DNA from: Firmicutes bacterium CAG:170
Lineage (GTDB): Bacteria > Bacillota > Clostridia > Oscillospirales > Oscillospiraceae
Length of the DNA: 53,919 bases
Direction of reading: 5' to 3'
Assembly (NCBI GenBank): GCA_000436735.1
Contig: FR887093.1
Span: forward strand, 1 to 53,919
Shown piece after piece: positions 20,950-29,397 of this stretch. Both the position numbers and the translations under genes were made by a program. The notes under the pieces are model-generated. The model saw nothing but the letters and a program-made list of their open reading frames with translations, was not told the DNA's origin and ran no database searches. Within the stretch, counting starts at the first letter, position 1, and each line of letters begins with the position of its first letter.

Positions 20950-21799
20950 TCTGATCGTTGTCAAGCAGTTGCCGATTATCGAAGACCAACTGCGGCAGGT
21001 CAAAGCTTCTGTCGATGCTCGCGTTGCGCAGGTGCTGGCGCTGGCCTGTACCGAAGCTACCTACAAGGATGTCAAGAAGGCCCGTGCCGAGTTGAACAAG
21101 GAGTTTCAGGACTTGGAGGCTCGCCGCCGTGAAGTCAAAAATGCTATCCTTGCTCCGTATGAGGCCTTTGAAAAGCTCTACAAGGAATGTGCGGCCGACG
21201 CTTTTACCAAGGCAGACGCTGAGCTGAAAGCCAAAATCGCTTCCGTTGAGAACGGCATCAAAGGAGCCAAGCGCGAGGAAATTGTCGCGTTCTACAACGA
21301 ATACCGCGCCAGCTTGAATATCCCCGAAGACATCGCGCCGTTTGACCGCTGCGGCATCAATATCACGATGTCCGATTCTCTGAAAAAGCTGCAAGGACAG
21401 GCTTCCTTGTTCTTGCAGAACGTTTCAAACGATTTGCGGATGATCGAAACGCTGGAGCACAAGGATGAGGTCTTGGTCGAGTACCGCAAATCGCTTTCCG
21501 CACCGGAAGCGGCCCTGATCGTTGACCGGCGTCACAAGGAGATGGAAGAAGCCGCTCGCCGCCGCGCAGCTATGAAATCTGCGCAGGATATTCAGGAGGC
21601 CGCGCAGGCCAAAATCGAAGAAGTTCTGAACGAAGAACCGCCTGCCCCCGTTTCTGCACCCGTCGAGCAGCCCATTCCCACCGAGGTGCCTGCTGAAAAG
21701 ATCTATCAGGTTTCGTTCCGCGTCCGCGGCGGCATTGACAAGCTGAAAGCACTCAAAGAATTTCTCGTAAATGGAGGTTACGACTATGAGCAGTTCTAA
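20939..21799 (+). CDS. DUF1351-family phage protein
   Basis: This 286-aa protein matches the DUF1351 group, found immediately upstream of recT in many Firmicute phages. It is built of long charged helices (about 10-95 and 180-225), a central globular segment, a proline-rich linker (about 228-250) and a small C-terminal alpha/beta domain (YQVSFRVRGGIDKLKALKEF). It is thought to work with the RecT system, perhaps as a nuclease or recombinase partner, but its activity is not established. It overlaps the next gene by 14 bases. Confidence 0.8.
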   Translation: MENNLIVVKQLPIIEDQLRQVKASVDARVAQVLALACTEATYKDVKKARAELNKEFQDLEARRREVKNAILAPYEAFEKLYKECAADAFTKADAELKAKIASVENGIKGAKREEIVAFYNEYRASLNIPEDIAPFDRCGINITMSDSLKKLQGQASLFLQNVSNDLRMIETLEHKDEVLVEYRKSLSAPEAALIVDRRHKEMEEAARRRAAMKSAQDIQEAAQAKIEEVLNEEPPAPVSAPVEQPIPTEVPAEKIYQVSFRVRGGIDKLKALKEFLVNGGYDYEQF

Positions 21800-22733
21800 C
21801 ATCGCGCCTGCGAAGAAGCAGACGTTCTCCGTCGCTATCACCACGGAAAACTACAGAAACCTTATAAACAACACGCTGAAAGAACCGGGGCGCGCAAACC
21901 GCTTCATCGCATCGATCACGTCCGCCGTCGCTATTACCCCGGCGCTTCAGACTTGTGACCCCGGCTCCATCCTCGCCGGTGGTCTGCTGGGCGAAGCCCT
22001 GAATCTCTCTCCTTCGCCGCAGCTCGGCCAGTATTATCTCGTTCCGTTCAAGCAGAAAGCCAAGTATGACCGTGAAGGTCACCTGCTTTCGCCCGAATGC
22101 TCCAAAGCACAGTTTGTCCTTGGTTACAAGGGATATATCCAGCTTGCGCTTCGCAGCGGCCAGTATCGGAAACTGGGCTGCATGGAGATTCGGCAAGGCG
22201 AATATTTGGGGAAAGATCCCGAAACGGCAGAACCGCGATTCAGATTCATTGAGGATGACGATCTGCGTGAAAGGCTTCCGATCGTTGGCTACATGGCGCA
22301 CTTCGAGTACCTGAATGGTTTCCGGAAGCGCATCTACTGGTCGCGTGAAAAGGTTCTCAACCATGCGGATACATATTCGCAGGCGTTCAGCAAGGATGCC
22401 TATGAAAAAATCCAGAACGGTCAAATTGCCGACAAGGATATGTGGAAGTACTCCTCGTTCTGGTACAAGGACTTTGACAGCATGGCTCAGAAAACGCTGC
22501 TTCGCCAGCTTATCAGCAAGTGGGGCATCATGTCCACAGAAATACAGCAGGCGTTTATTGATGACGGATCTGTCCTGACTGCTGACCCGAGGACTGGTGA
22601 AATCATTACCGACCATTCCGACGAGCTGGAGCTTACGACCGACGCCCCGCAGCCGGCCGTTGAGGGCAGCGCCCCGGCACAACTTCAGGAGAACGCCGGT
22701 GAACCGGAGCAGATTGACCTCAATTCGCTGTAA
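21786..22733 (+). CDS. RecT single-strand annealing protein
   Basis: This 315-aa protein carries the classic RecT signature: RFIASITSAVAITPALQTCD near the N-terminus, then SILAGGLLGEALNLSP, GQYYLVPFKQKA, QFVLGYKGYIQLALRSGQY, and the SFWYKDFDSMAQKTLLRQLI block before a disordered acidic tail that could bind SSB or DNA. RecT anneals complementary single strands in phage recombination. The start at 21786 follows GGAGG. It is followed directly by an MBL-fold gene, a common pairing. Confidence 0.93.
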   Translation: MSSSNIAPAKKQTFSVAITTENYRNLINNTLKEPGRANRFIASITSAVAITPALQTCDPGSILAGGLLGEALNLSPSPQLGQYYLVPFKQKAKYDREGHLLSPECSKAQFVLGYKGYIQLALRSGQYRKLGCMEIRQGEYLGKDPETAEPRFRFIEDDDLRERLPIVGYMAHFEYLNGFRKRIYWSREKVLNHADTYSQAFSKDAYEKIQNGQIADKDMWKYSSFWYKDFDSMAQKTLLRQLISKWGIMSTEIQQAFIDDGSVLTADPRTGEIITDHSDELELTTDAPQPAVEGSAPAQLQENAGEPEQIDLNSL

Positions 22734-23383
22734 TGAGTGTTCCGTACGAAGTCCTTGCAACCGGCTCTACCGGCAACGCCGTTGTGATCGACGGGCAGAT
22801 TCTCGTCGACTGCGGCGTTCCGTACAAGGTCGTGAAGCCAGTTGCAAAAGCTCTCAGGCTTGTTCTGCTGACACACTGGCACGGAGATCATTTCCGGAAA
22901 AGCACGCTCCACGCCCTCGCAGCGGACCGACCGGCGCTCCGTTTCGGCTGCTGCCGATGGCTGGTGCGGCCTCTGGTGGAAGCTGGCGTCAAGCCCGCAA
23001 ACATCGACCTGTACGATTTTGACCACCGATATAGCTACGGTAATTTTACGGTCGAGCCTGTGCCGCTGGTGCATGACGTTCCGAACTGCGGCTACAAGCT
23101 GCTGCTTCCGGCTGGAAAGGTCCTCTACGCCACTGACACAAACAACCTGAACGGGATCTCAGCGCCGAACTTCGACCTCTACCTGCTGGAAGCGAATTAC
23201 GAGGACGAAGAAATCCAAGCCAGAATCAGCGAGAAAAAGGCAAACGGCGAATTCGTCTATGAGCGGCGCGTACTCGGAACACACCTTTCCAAAGCCAAGT
23301 GTGACGATTTCATTTACCAGAACATCGGACCTGCTGGCGAGTACGTTTACCTGCACGGTCACGTCGAGGAGGAACAGGCATGA
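22733..23383 (+). CDS. metallo-beta-lactamase-fold hydrolase (recombination-associated)
   Basis: This 216-aa protein has the MBL metal motif HWHGDH (His48, His50, Asp52, His53) and downstream His and Asp residues (VHDVPNCGYK and YATDTN) that complete the two-metal site. MBL proteins encoded next to recT in Firmicute phages are believed to be nucleases acting with the annealing protein. The absence of other domains fits a compact exonuclease-like enzyme. The ATG overlaps the RecT stop. Confidence 0.88.
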   Translation: MSVPYEVLATGSTGNAVVIDGQILVDCGVPYKVVKPVAKALRLVLLTHWHGDHFRKSTLHALAADRPALRFGCCRWLVRPLVEAGVKPANIDLYDFDHRYSYGNFTVEPVPLVHDVPNCGYKLLLPAGKVLYATDTNNLNGISAPNFDLYLLEANYEDEEIQARISEKKANGEFVYERRVLGTHLSKAKCDDFIYQNIGPAGEYVYLHGHVEEEQA

Positions 23384-23919
23384 ACGGCTTTCTGAAAGAC
23401 ATCACCTATGCCCGGAGCGGCGAATATATCCTGTCGATCTACACGCGGGAAAGCTGCAAGGACCTTTGGAAAAACTTCGGCGAGCGGCCGATCACGTTCT
23501 CCATTGCAAAGAAAGCTGATCCTCGTGGGCTTCGCGCCAACAGCTACGCATGGGCACTCATTGAGCAGCTCGCGGCCAAGCTGAAAACCGACAAGGAATC
23601 CGTCTACGAGGAAATGATTCGGCGCTACGGTGTCGGTGAAAGCTACATCGACGAAGCTGGGAACGAATGCAAGGTGCTGTTTTCCCTGCGCGACGGTGTG
23701 CCGCCGCGGCTTGTGGCCAGACACTATGCCGAGATCGGCGTCGGCTACATCGAGGGCAAAAAATTCATCCACTACCGCGCCTTGAAAGGCACAAGCGAGT
23801 ACACCGCTGCCGAGATGGCTGCGTTCCTCGACGGTATCATCGCCGAGTGTGAGGAACAAGGTATTCAGACCGGCCCGCCCGAAAAAACAGATCAGTACAA
23901 GGAGGCGAAGAAGCCTTGA
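23380..23919 (+). CDS. NinB-like recombination protein
   Basis: This 179-aa protein contains the pattern LRANSYAWALIEQLAAKLKT followed by VYEEMIRRYG, seen in NinB/Orf-type proteins (lambda Orf family), which bind single-stranded DNA and help recombination. The central AEIGVGYIEGKKFIHYRALK segment is also typical. It lies between the MBL nuclease gene and SSB region. Family is recognised with moderate certainty; function is by analogy. Confidence 0.7.
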   Translation: MNGFLKDITYARSGEYILSIYTRESCKDLWKNFGERPITFSIAKKADPRGLRANSYAWALIEQLAAKLKTDKESVYEEMIRRYGVGESYIDEAGNECKVLFSLRDGVPPRLVARHYAEIGVGYIEGKKFIHYRALKGTSEYTAAEMAAFLDGIIAECEEQGIQTGPPEKTDQYKEAKKP

Positions 23920-24296
23920 CCGTTTATTGCGATTACTGCGGCCACAAAGCCGCGCTGGTCGATGATTCCGAGATCTATGGCCGCAGCTTCGGCCACACCG
24001 CGTATCTCTGCAGAAACTGCGGTGCATACGTCGGCTGCCATGGCCGAACAGACAAGCCCCTCGGCCGTCTGGCCGATGCCACGCTTCGGAAATGGAAAAT
24101 GGCAGCTCACGCCTCGTTCGACCCTCTCTGGAAAACCGGGCCGTTCCGTGGGCGGCGCAAAGCCGCCTACGGCTGGCTCGCTGGACAAATGGGACTTCCG
24201 GTCGAGAAGACGCACATCGGTATGTTTGACGTGCCTCAGTGTCAGGAAGTCATCAAGATCATTGAAAAAGGAGATTTCAAAAATGCTCAACTTTGA
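23916..24296 (+). CDS. zinc-ribbon protein (DUF3268-like)
   Basis: This 126-aa protein has YCDYCGHKA and CRNCGAYVGCHG motifs forming a zinc ribbon, and a KWKMAAHASFDPLWKTGPFR segment typical of DUF3268-type phage proteins. A start at TTG (23916), 10 bases after AAGGAGG, is the best available. It probably binds nucleic acid or a replication protein. Confidence 0.75.
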   Translation: MTVYCDYCGHKAALVDDSEIYGRSFGHTAYLCRNCGAYVGCHGRTDKPLGRLADATLRKWKMAAHASFDPLWKTGPFRGRRKAAYGWLAGQMGLPVEKTHIGMFDVPQCQEVIKIIEKGDFKNAQL

Positions 24297-24540
24297 TAAG
24301 AAAGACGCTCATGTTTATCCGTTCGACGAATCGCCCGGCGCCGGTATCATCATGGACGTCGATCTGGAACAGCTCATCCGCGAGTCCGAGCGGCTGCGCG
24401 TCTGCCGGGCGATCCTCAATTCCACCAGCATTGATGTGCTCGACGCGCTCGAAGCAGTCCTCACAGAGCCGAACGCTTCCCCGGCCGGTGAGGATATTCC
24501 CGATCCGCGCGTTCCACCCGAGGAGGCCGATCATGCTTAA
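24283..24540 (+). CDS. hypothetical protein upstream of SSB (85 aa)
   Basis: This 85-aa protein is acidic; a central helix LEQLIRESERLRVCRAILNS followed by a DVLDALEAVL helix is the main feature. It starts at an ATG after AAAGGAG and overlaps both neighbours (14 bases with the zinc-ribbon gene, 8 with SSB). No family is recognised; the setting suggests a replication accessory. Confidence 0.6.
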   Translation: MLNFDKKDAHVYPFDESPGAGIIMDVDLEQLIRESERLRVCRAILNSTSIDVLDALEAVLTEPNASPAGEDIPDPRVPPEEADHA

Positions 24541-24946
24541 CCGCATTGTTCTCATGGGACGTCTGACGCGCGACCCAGAGCTTCGCCGAACGCAGAGCGG
24601 CACGGCGGTTGTCTCCTTCTCCATCGCCTGCGACCGCGATTACGCGGCGCAGGGCGCGGAGCGGGAAACGGATTTTATCGACATTGTTGCGTGGCGCGGT
24701 ACGGCTGAGTTTGTGGAGAAGTATTTCGGCAAAGGCCGCATGATCGTCGTGGGCGGTCGGCTTCAGATACGCAACTGGGAAGACAGGGACGGCAATAAGC
24801 GCCGCAGCGCCGAGGTCGTTGCCGACAGCGTTTACTTTGGCGATTCTAAGCGCGACGGTGACGGCGGCAAACCCAAGGGCGAGCCGACCTATGACCCGAC
24901 CGGCGGCTTCTCGCAGATTGAGGGCGAAGAAGAATTGCCGTTCTAA
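24533..24946 (+). CDS. ssb: single-stranded DNA-binding protein
   Basis: This 137-aa protein has an OB-fold SSB domain: LNRIVLMGRLTRDPELRRTQ, VVSFSIACDRDY, the TDFIDIVAWRGTAEFVEKYF core and GRLQIRNWEDRDGNKRRSAE. A short flexible linker leads to the acidic C-terminal tip EELPF that recruits recombination and replication partners. It protects single strands during phage replication and supports RecT. Its ATG overlaps the upstream stop. Confidence 0.95.
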   Translation: MLNRIVLMGRLTRDPELRRTQSGTAVVSFSIACDRDYAAQGAERETDFIDIVAWRGTAEFVEKYFGKGRMIVVGGRLQIRNWEDRDGNKRRSAEVVADSVYFGDSKRDGDGGKPKGEPTYDPTGGFSQIEGEEELPF

Positions 24947-24957
24947 GGAGGTTTCTC

Positions 24958-25803
24958 ATGGCAACCGCAAAAAGATTCTATTGGATGAAGCTCAAGGAGA
25001 GCTTTATGACCTCCGACACCATTGACTACTTTATGTCACAGCCAGACGGTGCAAACTACGTTGTTCTCTATCAGATGCTTTGTCTCAAGACCATCAACAC
25101 CGATGGTCGCTTATCTCGACAGATCGGTGAGGTCGTTATCAAATACGACATTCCGAAAATCCAGCGCGATCTCAAATGGTTCTCTGCGGACACAATCCGC
25201 GTGGCTCTCAATCTCTATAAATCTTTTGGTCTTGTTTATGAAGACATTGACGGTGTTCTGGTTCTTGCGGACCACAACAATCTCGTTGGAAGCGAAACCG
25301 ATGCAGCTTCCCGCATGAGAAATGTCCGTTCTCGCAAGGCTGACGCCCTTCCCGAAAGTGTAACGCAAGGCGAACAGACTGCGAACATTGTTACACCAGA
25401 GATAGAGAATAGAGATAGAGATAAAGAGATTAGAGATAAGAGCTTAGATACAGATATAGAGGATACAGAAGATTCTTGCGCAGAGCCGGTAACCGTCTCC
25501 GCGCCGCCGATCATCAGCATCATTCTGAATGACAAGTCGTTCTTCGATGTGTCTCCGGAGGATTACAACCGCTGGTGCGAGCTGTACCCCGCTGTCAACG
25601 TCATGCAGGAACTCAGGAAGATGTCAAGCTGGAGCACCGACAATCCCAAGCGGCGCAAGACGAAATCAGGAATCCGCCGGTTCATCAATGCTTGGCTTTC
25701 CAAGGAGCAGGACAAGGGCGGGCAGTATCGTTATCAGGGTGGTAGCTCCAGCGGCAACGTATTTACCGACATTGCGGAGGGAATGAGAAATGGACAGGCT
25801 TGA
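24958..25803 (+). CDS. phage replisome organizer / replication initiator
   Basis: This 281-aa protein has the N-terminal domain of phage replisome organizers (RFYWMKLKESFMTSDTIDYF, YQMLCLKTINTDGRLSRQIG), a winged-helix-like region, then a low-complexity linker of alternating Glu/Arg/Asp (about 148-172) and a C-terminal domain with WCELYPAVNVMQELRKM and RRFINAWLSKEQ, which usually contacts the helicase loader. The linker is encoded by an AT-rich, AGAGATA-repeated stretch that may itself be the origin, as in other phages with the same plan. GGAGG precedes the ATG. Confidence 0.85.
   Translation: MATAKRFYWMKLKESFMTSDTIDYFMSQPDGANYVVLYQMLCLKTINTDGRLSRQIGEVVIKYDIPKIQRDLKWFSADTIRVALNLYKSFGLVYEDIDGVLVLADHNNLVGSETDAASRMRNVRSRKADALPESVTQGEQTANIVTPEIENRDRDKEIRDKSLDTDIEDTEDSCAEPVTVSAPPIISIILNDKSFFDVSPEDYNRWCELYPAVNVMQELRKMSSWSTDNPKRRKTKSGIRRFINAWLSKEQDKGGQYRYQGGSSSGNVFTDIAEGMRNGQA
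25398..25470. repeat. AGAGATA repeat cluster, putative replication origin
   Basis: Four AGAGATA copies (25398, 25411, 25417, 25432) and one AGAGATT (25425) lie within 41 bp, followed by further AT-rich TAGATA-type sequence. The cluster is inside the initiator gene and differs sharply in base composition from its surroundings. Many phages place their origin inside the initiator gene, with iterons bound by that protein. Confidence 0.55.
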
Positions 25804-26347
25804 AACAGCTGACATTTTGGCAGTTCTGAAAGCCGCCTATCCCCAGTTTTACAACGGGCTTAGCCCCAAGGAGGCAAACAAGATCGTCGATCTCTGGGCT
25901 GAGATGTTCAAGGATGAGCCCGTCATGGTCGTTGCCGTTGCAGTAAAAGCCATGATCGCCTCACGGACAAACACGTTTCCACCGAACATCGGCGAAGTCA
26001 AAGAGCAAATCACGAAGATGCGTATGCCGAAGAAAATGACCGCCGCCGAGGCGTGGACGCTGGTCTACCGGGCGATTGCAAACAGCGGCTACAACGCAAA
26101 AGAGGAATACGACCGTCTGCCGCCAACAATTCAGCGGCTTGTCGGTTCGCCGCAGCAGCTCCGGGAATGGGGCATGATGAACGCCGAAACAGTGCAAAGC
26201 GTGGTCGCTTCCAACTTTCAGCGCTCCTACACGGTGCGCATCAAGAGCGATCGGGAGTATATGGCGCTCCCGTCAGACATAAAACAGATGATTTCCAGCG
26301 TCGCGCAGCAATTTGCGCTCGGCGACGGAAATGAGAATGGAGGATGA
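25790..26347 (+). CDS. replicative helicase loader (G40P-loader-like)
   Basis: This 185-aa protein resembles phage helicase loaders of the SPP1 gp39/G40P loader group: ADILAVLKAAYPQFYNGLSP, a KIVDLWAEMFKDEPVMVVAV segment, TNTFPPNIGEVKEQI and a C-terminal YTVRIKSDREYMALPSDIKQ stretch. It would deliver the host or phage replicative helicase to the origin. No ATPase motif is present, in line with this family. It overlaps the initiator gene by 14 bases. No phage helicase gene was recognised, so the host helicase may be used. Confidence 0.8.
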   Translation: MDRLETADILAVLKAAYPQFYNGLSPKEANKIVDLWAEMFKDEPVMVVAVAVKAMIASRTNTFPPNIGEVKEQITKMRMPKKMTAAEAWTLVYRAIANSGYNAKEEYDRLPPTIQRLVGSPQQLREWGMMNAETVQSVVASNFQRSYTVRIKSDREYMALPSDIKQMISSVAQQFALGDGNENGG

Positions 26348-26351
26348 GGAT

Positions 26352-27041
26352 ATGAAAAGATGGGCAAGGCGCAACCTGCCTACGGTTGTTCTTCTGGCGG
26401 CGCTGATCCTGCTCGCCGCGTTGGTGCTTGCGATTGCGATGCCACGCGAAACCGAAAATACGCCTGTTGTTTCCGCGGCAATTTCGCCGACGTTTGACGA
26501 AGCGGCCTATCAGAGCCGCTTGGAGGTCGAAGCCTACGCGGAGGTCGAACACGAAACAGCCGATATTCCCGGTACATACGATCTGCCAGAGCCTCCCCAA
26601 GAGGCAGACAGCGAGCCTTGCGGAAAGGGCGGCTTCGTAGACGCACAGGACAAACGTGACTTGGAGCTCCTTGCCATCACCTGTTATACGGAAGCCGGCG
26701 GCGACAACTGCTGCGACCTGTGCCGCTATCGCGTATGCGACGTTCCCCTTATGCGCAGAGCTGACCCGCGCTATCCCGACACGCTCGAAGGTGTTCTGAC
26801 GCAGCCGAAGCAGTACGGCACCTTTTCGGAAACTGGCGTTGTCTGGCCAGCTCGTGCATCTGAGCCCGGCGAGGCCCACGCCGTTGCGCGGGCATGGGCT
26901 GTAGCGGAAGATGTTCTTTCCGGAAATCACAGCGATCTCTGGGGCAAGGGTTACATCTTCCAGGCAGAGTTTCCGCAAGGCAACGACCCGGACAGCCGAA
27001 TCTACTGCGAGCAATGCGGTATGTGGTACTGCAAAGGTTAG
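26352..27041 (+). CDS. membrane-anchored SleB-type cell wall hydrolase
   Basis: This 229-aa protein has an N-terminal transmembrane segment (about 9-29) and a linker, then a cell wall hydrolase domain of the SleB/Hydrolase_2 type (about 100-229). The catalytic glutamate lies in LLAITCYTEAGGDN; a LEGVLTQPKQYGTFSE segment and a final YCEQCGMWYC motif follow. Many cysteines suggest disulfides outside the membrane. A lytic transglycosylase-like enzyme in the early replication operon, far from the lysis genes, is unusual. The ATG at 26352 follows GGAGGATGAGG. Confidence 0.78.
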   Translation: MKRWARRNLPTVVLLAALILLAALVLAIAMPRETENTPVVSAAISPTFDEAAYQSRLEVEAYAEVEHETADIPGTYDLPEPPQEADSEPCGKGGFVDAQDKRDLELLAITCYTEAGGDNCCDLCRYRVCDVPLMRRADPRYPDTLEGVLTQPKQYGTFSETGVVWPARASEPGEAHAVARAWAVAEDVLSGNHSDLWGKGYIFQAEFPQGNDPDSRIYCEQCGMWYCKG

Positions 27042-27050
27042 GAGGCAGCT

Positions 27051-27557
27051 ATGGCAAAAGACCCGAAAAGACAGCTTCTCGGCAAAATCGCCCGCCAGAA
27101 GGGCCAGTATTTCGAGCAGCGGCTTGACGGCTCTTTCGATTACTACAGCGGCCGCGGCTATGCAGTGATCGAAAAGACGCCTGAGCCGATGAAAGTTATC
27201 AAGCCAGAGGGCAACGGTCGCTTCTTGGCCTGCTACACCAAGAAAGCGCAGGTTGACTACAAAGGCACGCTCAAGGGCGGCAGGACAATCCTGATCGAAG
27301 CCAAATTCACGTCCACGGACCGTCTGACGCAGGATCGCGTTCTGGATATTCAGGCGGCCTACATGGACAGGCACCAGCAGCTCGGCGCTCGCTGCTTCGT
27401 CGTTGCCGGTTTCTCGACCGGCGAGGTCTACAAAATCCCTTGGAGCGACTGGCAGAACATGAAAACGTTGTTCGGCCGAAAGTACGTAAAAGAAACCGAT
27501 CTACAAAATTACAGAGTGAAGACAGCTTGGAATGGAACGCTGTTTTTGCTCGACTGA
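27051..27557 (+). CDS. Holliday junction resolvase RecU-like
   Basis: This 168-aa protein matches phage RecU resolvases: GKIARQKGQYFEQRLDGSFD near the N-terminus, CYTKKAQVDYKGTLKGGRTI containing the metal-binding Asp, ILIEAKFTSTDR with the conserved E-x-K, and RCFVVAGFSTGEVYKIPWSD. It resolves recombination junctions before packaging. Start at ATG after AGGAGGCAGCT. Confidence 0.88.
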   Translation: MAKDPKRQLLGKIARQKGQYFEQRLDGSFDYYSGRGYAVIEKTPEPMKVIKPEGNGRFLACYTKKAQVDYKGTLKGGRTILIEAKFTSTDRLTQDRVLDIQAAYMDRHQQLGARCFVVAGFSTGEVYKIPWSDWQNMKTLFGRKYVKETDLQNYRVKTAWNGTLFLLD

Positions 27558-27578
27558 TGACTGAAAGGAGTCACTACC

Positions 27579-28325
27579 ATGAGTGAAATCACGTTATATG
27601 AAGCGCAAGCCAAGAAAATGCAGGGTATTTGTGACGAACACAATCTGACCTATCGCTTCCTCAAAGACCGCTACCCCATCATCTTCATCATCCGCCCGAT
27701 TCAGGGCATGGACGCACAGATTTCCATGCTAGAAGCGGTTGAGGAAGCAGGCTATATCAGCCCCGAAGCCGAAATGATGTGGATCTTCAAAGACGGTGCG
27801 CTTGAAACGCGCGTCACCGGCGGCACGTTTACGATCTCAAAAACGCTCCGCACCAAGATCGAATCGATCTTGATGAAGATGATTACATACTGGCAGCAGT
27901 ATTTCTTCAAGGACGTCTTGGAAAAGCACTCGCTTGCCGCTGGCATGATGCCAGTCATCAGCGAGGAAGAAGCCGCAGACGATGAATACGAGGAAGACGC
28001 GGAAGGCATCAACGAGGAAGCAGAAGCTGAAATGGATGACGTAAACGAGCTGGAGGACGCGGATGATGAACTCGGCGATACTGCCGACAATTCTGGCGCC
28101 GCCGATGATGACCTCTACGATCAGGCTGTCAGCATTGTGCGCATGGAGAACAAGGCGACTGTTTCTCTCCTCCAGCGCCGCCTGAATGTCGGCTATGCCC
28201 GCGCCGCCCGCATCATGGAGCTGCTGGAGGAAAACGGCATCGTCGGCCCGTACGCTGGCTCGAATCCGCGCGAAGTGCTCCCGGCTGATGAACCGGACGA
28301 TATGGAGGACGCGGCTGATGAATGA
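27579..28325 (+). CDS. protein with C-terminal FtsK-gamma DNA-binding domain
   Basis: Residues about 178-235 (DLYDQAVSIVRMENKATVSL then LQRRLNVGYARAARIMELLE followed by GIVGPYAG) are a textbook FtsK/SpoIIIE gamma winged-helix domain, which reads polar octamer motifs in translocases. Here it is fused not to a motor but to an N-terminal domain of about 110 residues and a very acidic linker (about 120-175, largely Glu/Asp). It might recruit host DNA translocases, mark phage DNA or interfere with host segregation; none is shown. Ribosome site AAAGGAG, ATG start. Confidence 0.85.
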   Translation: MSEITLYEAQAKKMQGICDEHNLTYRFLKDRYPIIFIIRPIQGMDAQISMLEAVEEAGYISPEAEMMWIFKDGALETRVTGGTFTISKTLRTKIESILMKMITYWQQYFFKDVLEKHSLAAGMMPVISEEEAADDEYEEDAEGINEEAEAEMDDVNELEDADDELGDTADNSGAADDDLYDQAVSIVRMENKATVSLLQRRLNVGYARAARIMELLEENGIVGPYAGSNPREVLPADEPDDMEDAADE

Positions 28326-28509
28326 GTTGAAGCCGCCGATGCTCAAGCGCGAGGACTACAAGGCTATCAAACACATGAACCGTGAGGACATGACGAAGTA
28401 CCTCTATCGTGTCTACCGGCGCGGCTTCGATGCTGGCGTCGAGTCCACCAAGGGCAAAGTCACCAAGCGTTCCATCGTACCGCCCGAACCGGTGCAGACG
28501 GAGGAATAA
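28318..28509 (+). CDS. small basic protein (63 aa)
   Basis: This protein is mostly one basic helix region (KREDYKAIKHMNREDMTKYL YRVYRRGF, split here) with a polar tail. It starts at an ATG overlapping the previous stop by 8 bases, with GGAGG upstream. No family is recognised. Confidence 0.55.
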   Translation: MNELKPPMLKREDYKAIKHMNREDMTKYLYRVYRRGFDAGVESTKGKVTKRSIVPPEPVQTEE

Positions 28510-28512
28510 GCC

Positions 28513-29373
28513 ATGGGAAGAAGTGTGCCGCACAATCTGAAAAGCACCCATCAGACGGAGTTTGTAAAGATCTTCAACTCCCTCTGCGGCCGATATGGAC
28601 GCTGGGAAATCTGGCAAGATTTCATAACACTCGCCGCAATCGCGATCTCAAATACCGTTGACCGGAGTCAAGCCGCTGAGCGCGAAAAGACGTACATGAC
28701 GATTGCCGGAAAGTACAAGCCCGAAGAAATGCTCAAATTCTCGCAGATGCTCCAAGAGGTCGTGATTGGTATGGATTTTAACCCGGACCAGGACTTTCTC
28801 GGTGAGCTTTACATGGCGCTTGATCTGGGCAATGACCACGCTGGACAGTTTTTCACGCCCTATAATGTCTGCCGTATGATGGCCGAGATCACCGGCACAG
28901 ACCTCCAAGCGCGTGTAGAGCGGGACGGCTGGATCTCCGTCAACGATTGTGCCTGCGGTGCAGGAGCGTTGCTGGTGGCGTTTGCAAACGCCTGTACGCG
29001 GCAGAAAATCAACTATCAGACCTCTGTGCTTTTTGTAGCACAGGACATTGACTACATCGTTGGTCTGATGTGCTACCTGCAGCTATCGCTCATGGGCTGC
29101 GCCGGGTACGTCGTGATTGGCGACACGCTTCTTCATCCCTCAACAGCACTTGACCGCCGGGGACTTATCCCCCGGCCAGACCAGAACATATGGTACACCC
29201 CGTTTTATTTCCGCGACATCTGGCACTACCGCCGCATTTGGGCGCAGATGGATTTACTGCTTCAGACAGACGAAAAACCCGCCGAGCAAGTTACCGGCAA
29301 GTTAAAATCGTCTGCCGCGCTGCCGCCCTTGCCCTTGCAGGAAACGAAAACCGGGCAGCTCACACTATTCTGA
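28513..29373 (+). CDS. N-6 adenine methylase-like protein lacking the catalytic NPPY motif
   Basis: This 286-aa protein has the fold signals of type I (HsdM-like) N-6 methylases: GQFFTPYNVCRMMAEI, then the SAM-binding loop DCACGAGALL starting at Asp145, and VLFVAQDIDYIVGLMCYLQL. But the region where the catalytic (D/N/S)PP(Y/F) motif should lie (VVIGDTLLHPSTALDRRGLI) has none; only a YTPFYF segment occurs further on. Related proteins are frequent in gut phages with, as far as I recall, the same lack. It may bind SAM or DNA without methylating, or use a diverged motif, perhaps to counter restriction. ATG follows a GGAGGAATAA site. Confidence 0.82.
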   Translation: MGRSVPHNLKSTHQTEFVKIFNSLCGRYGRWEIWQDFITLAAIAISNTVDRSQAAEREKTYMTIAGKYKPEEMLKFSQMLQEVVIGMDFNPDQDFLGELYMALDLGNDHAGQFFTPYNVCRMMAEITGTDLQARVERDGWISVNDCACGAGALLVAFANACTRQKINYQTSVLFVAQDIDYIVGLMCYLQLSLMGCAGYVVIGDTLLHPSTALDRRGLIPRPDQNIWYTPFYFRDIWHYRRIWAQMDLLLQTDEKPAEQVTGKLKSSAALPPLPLQETKTGQLTLF

Positions 29374-29397
29374 CAGAAAGGAGGAATCGCCTGACAC

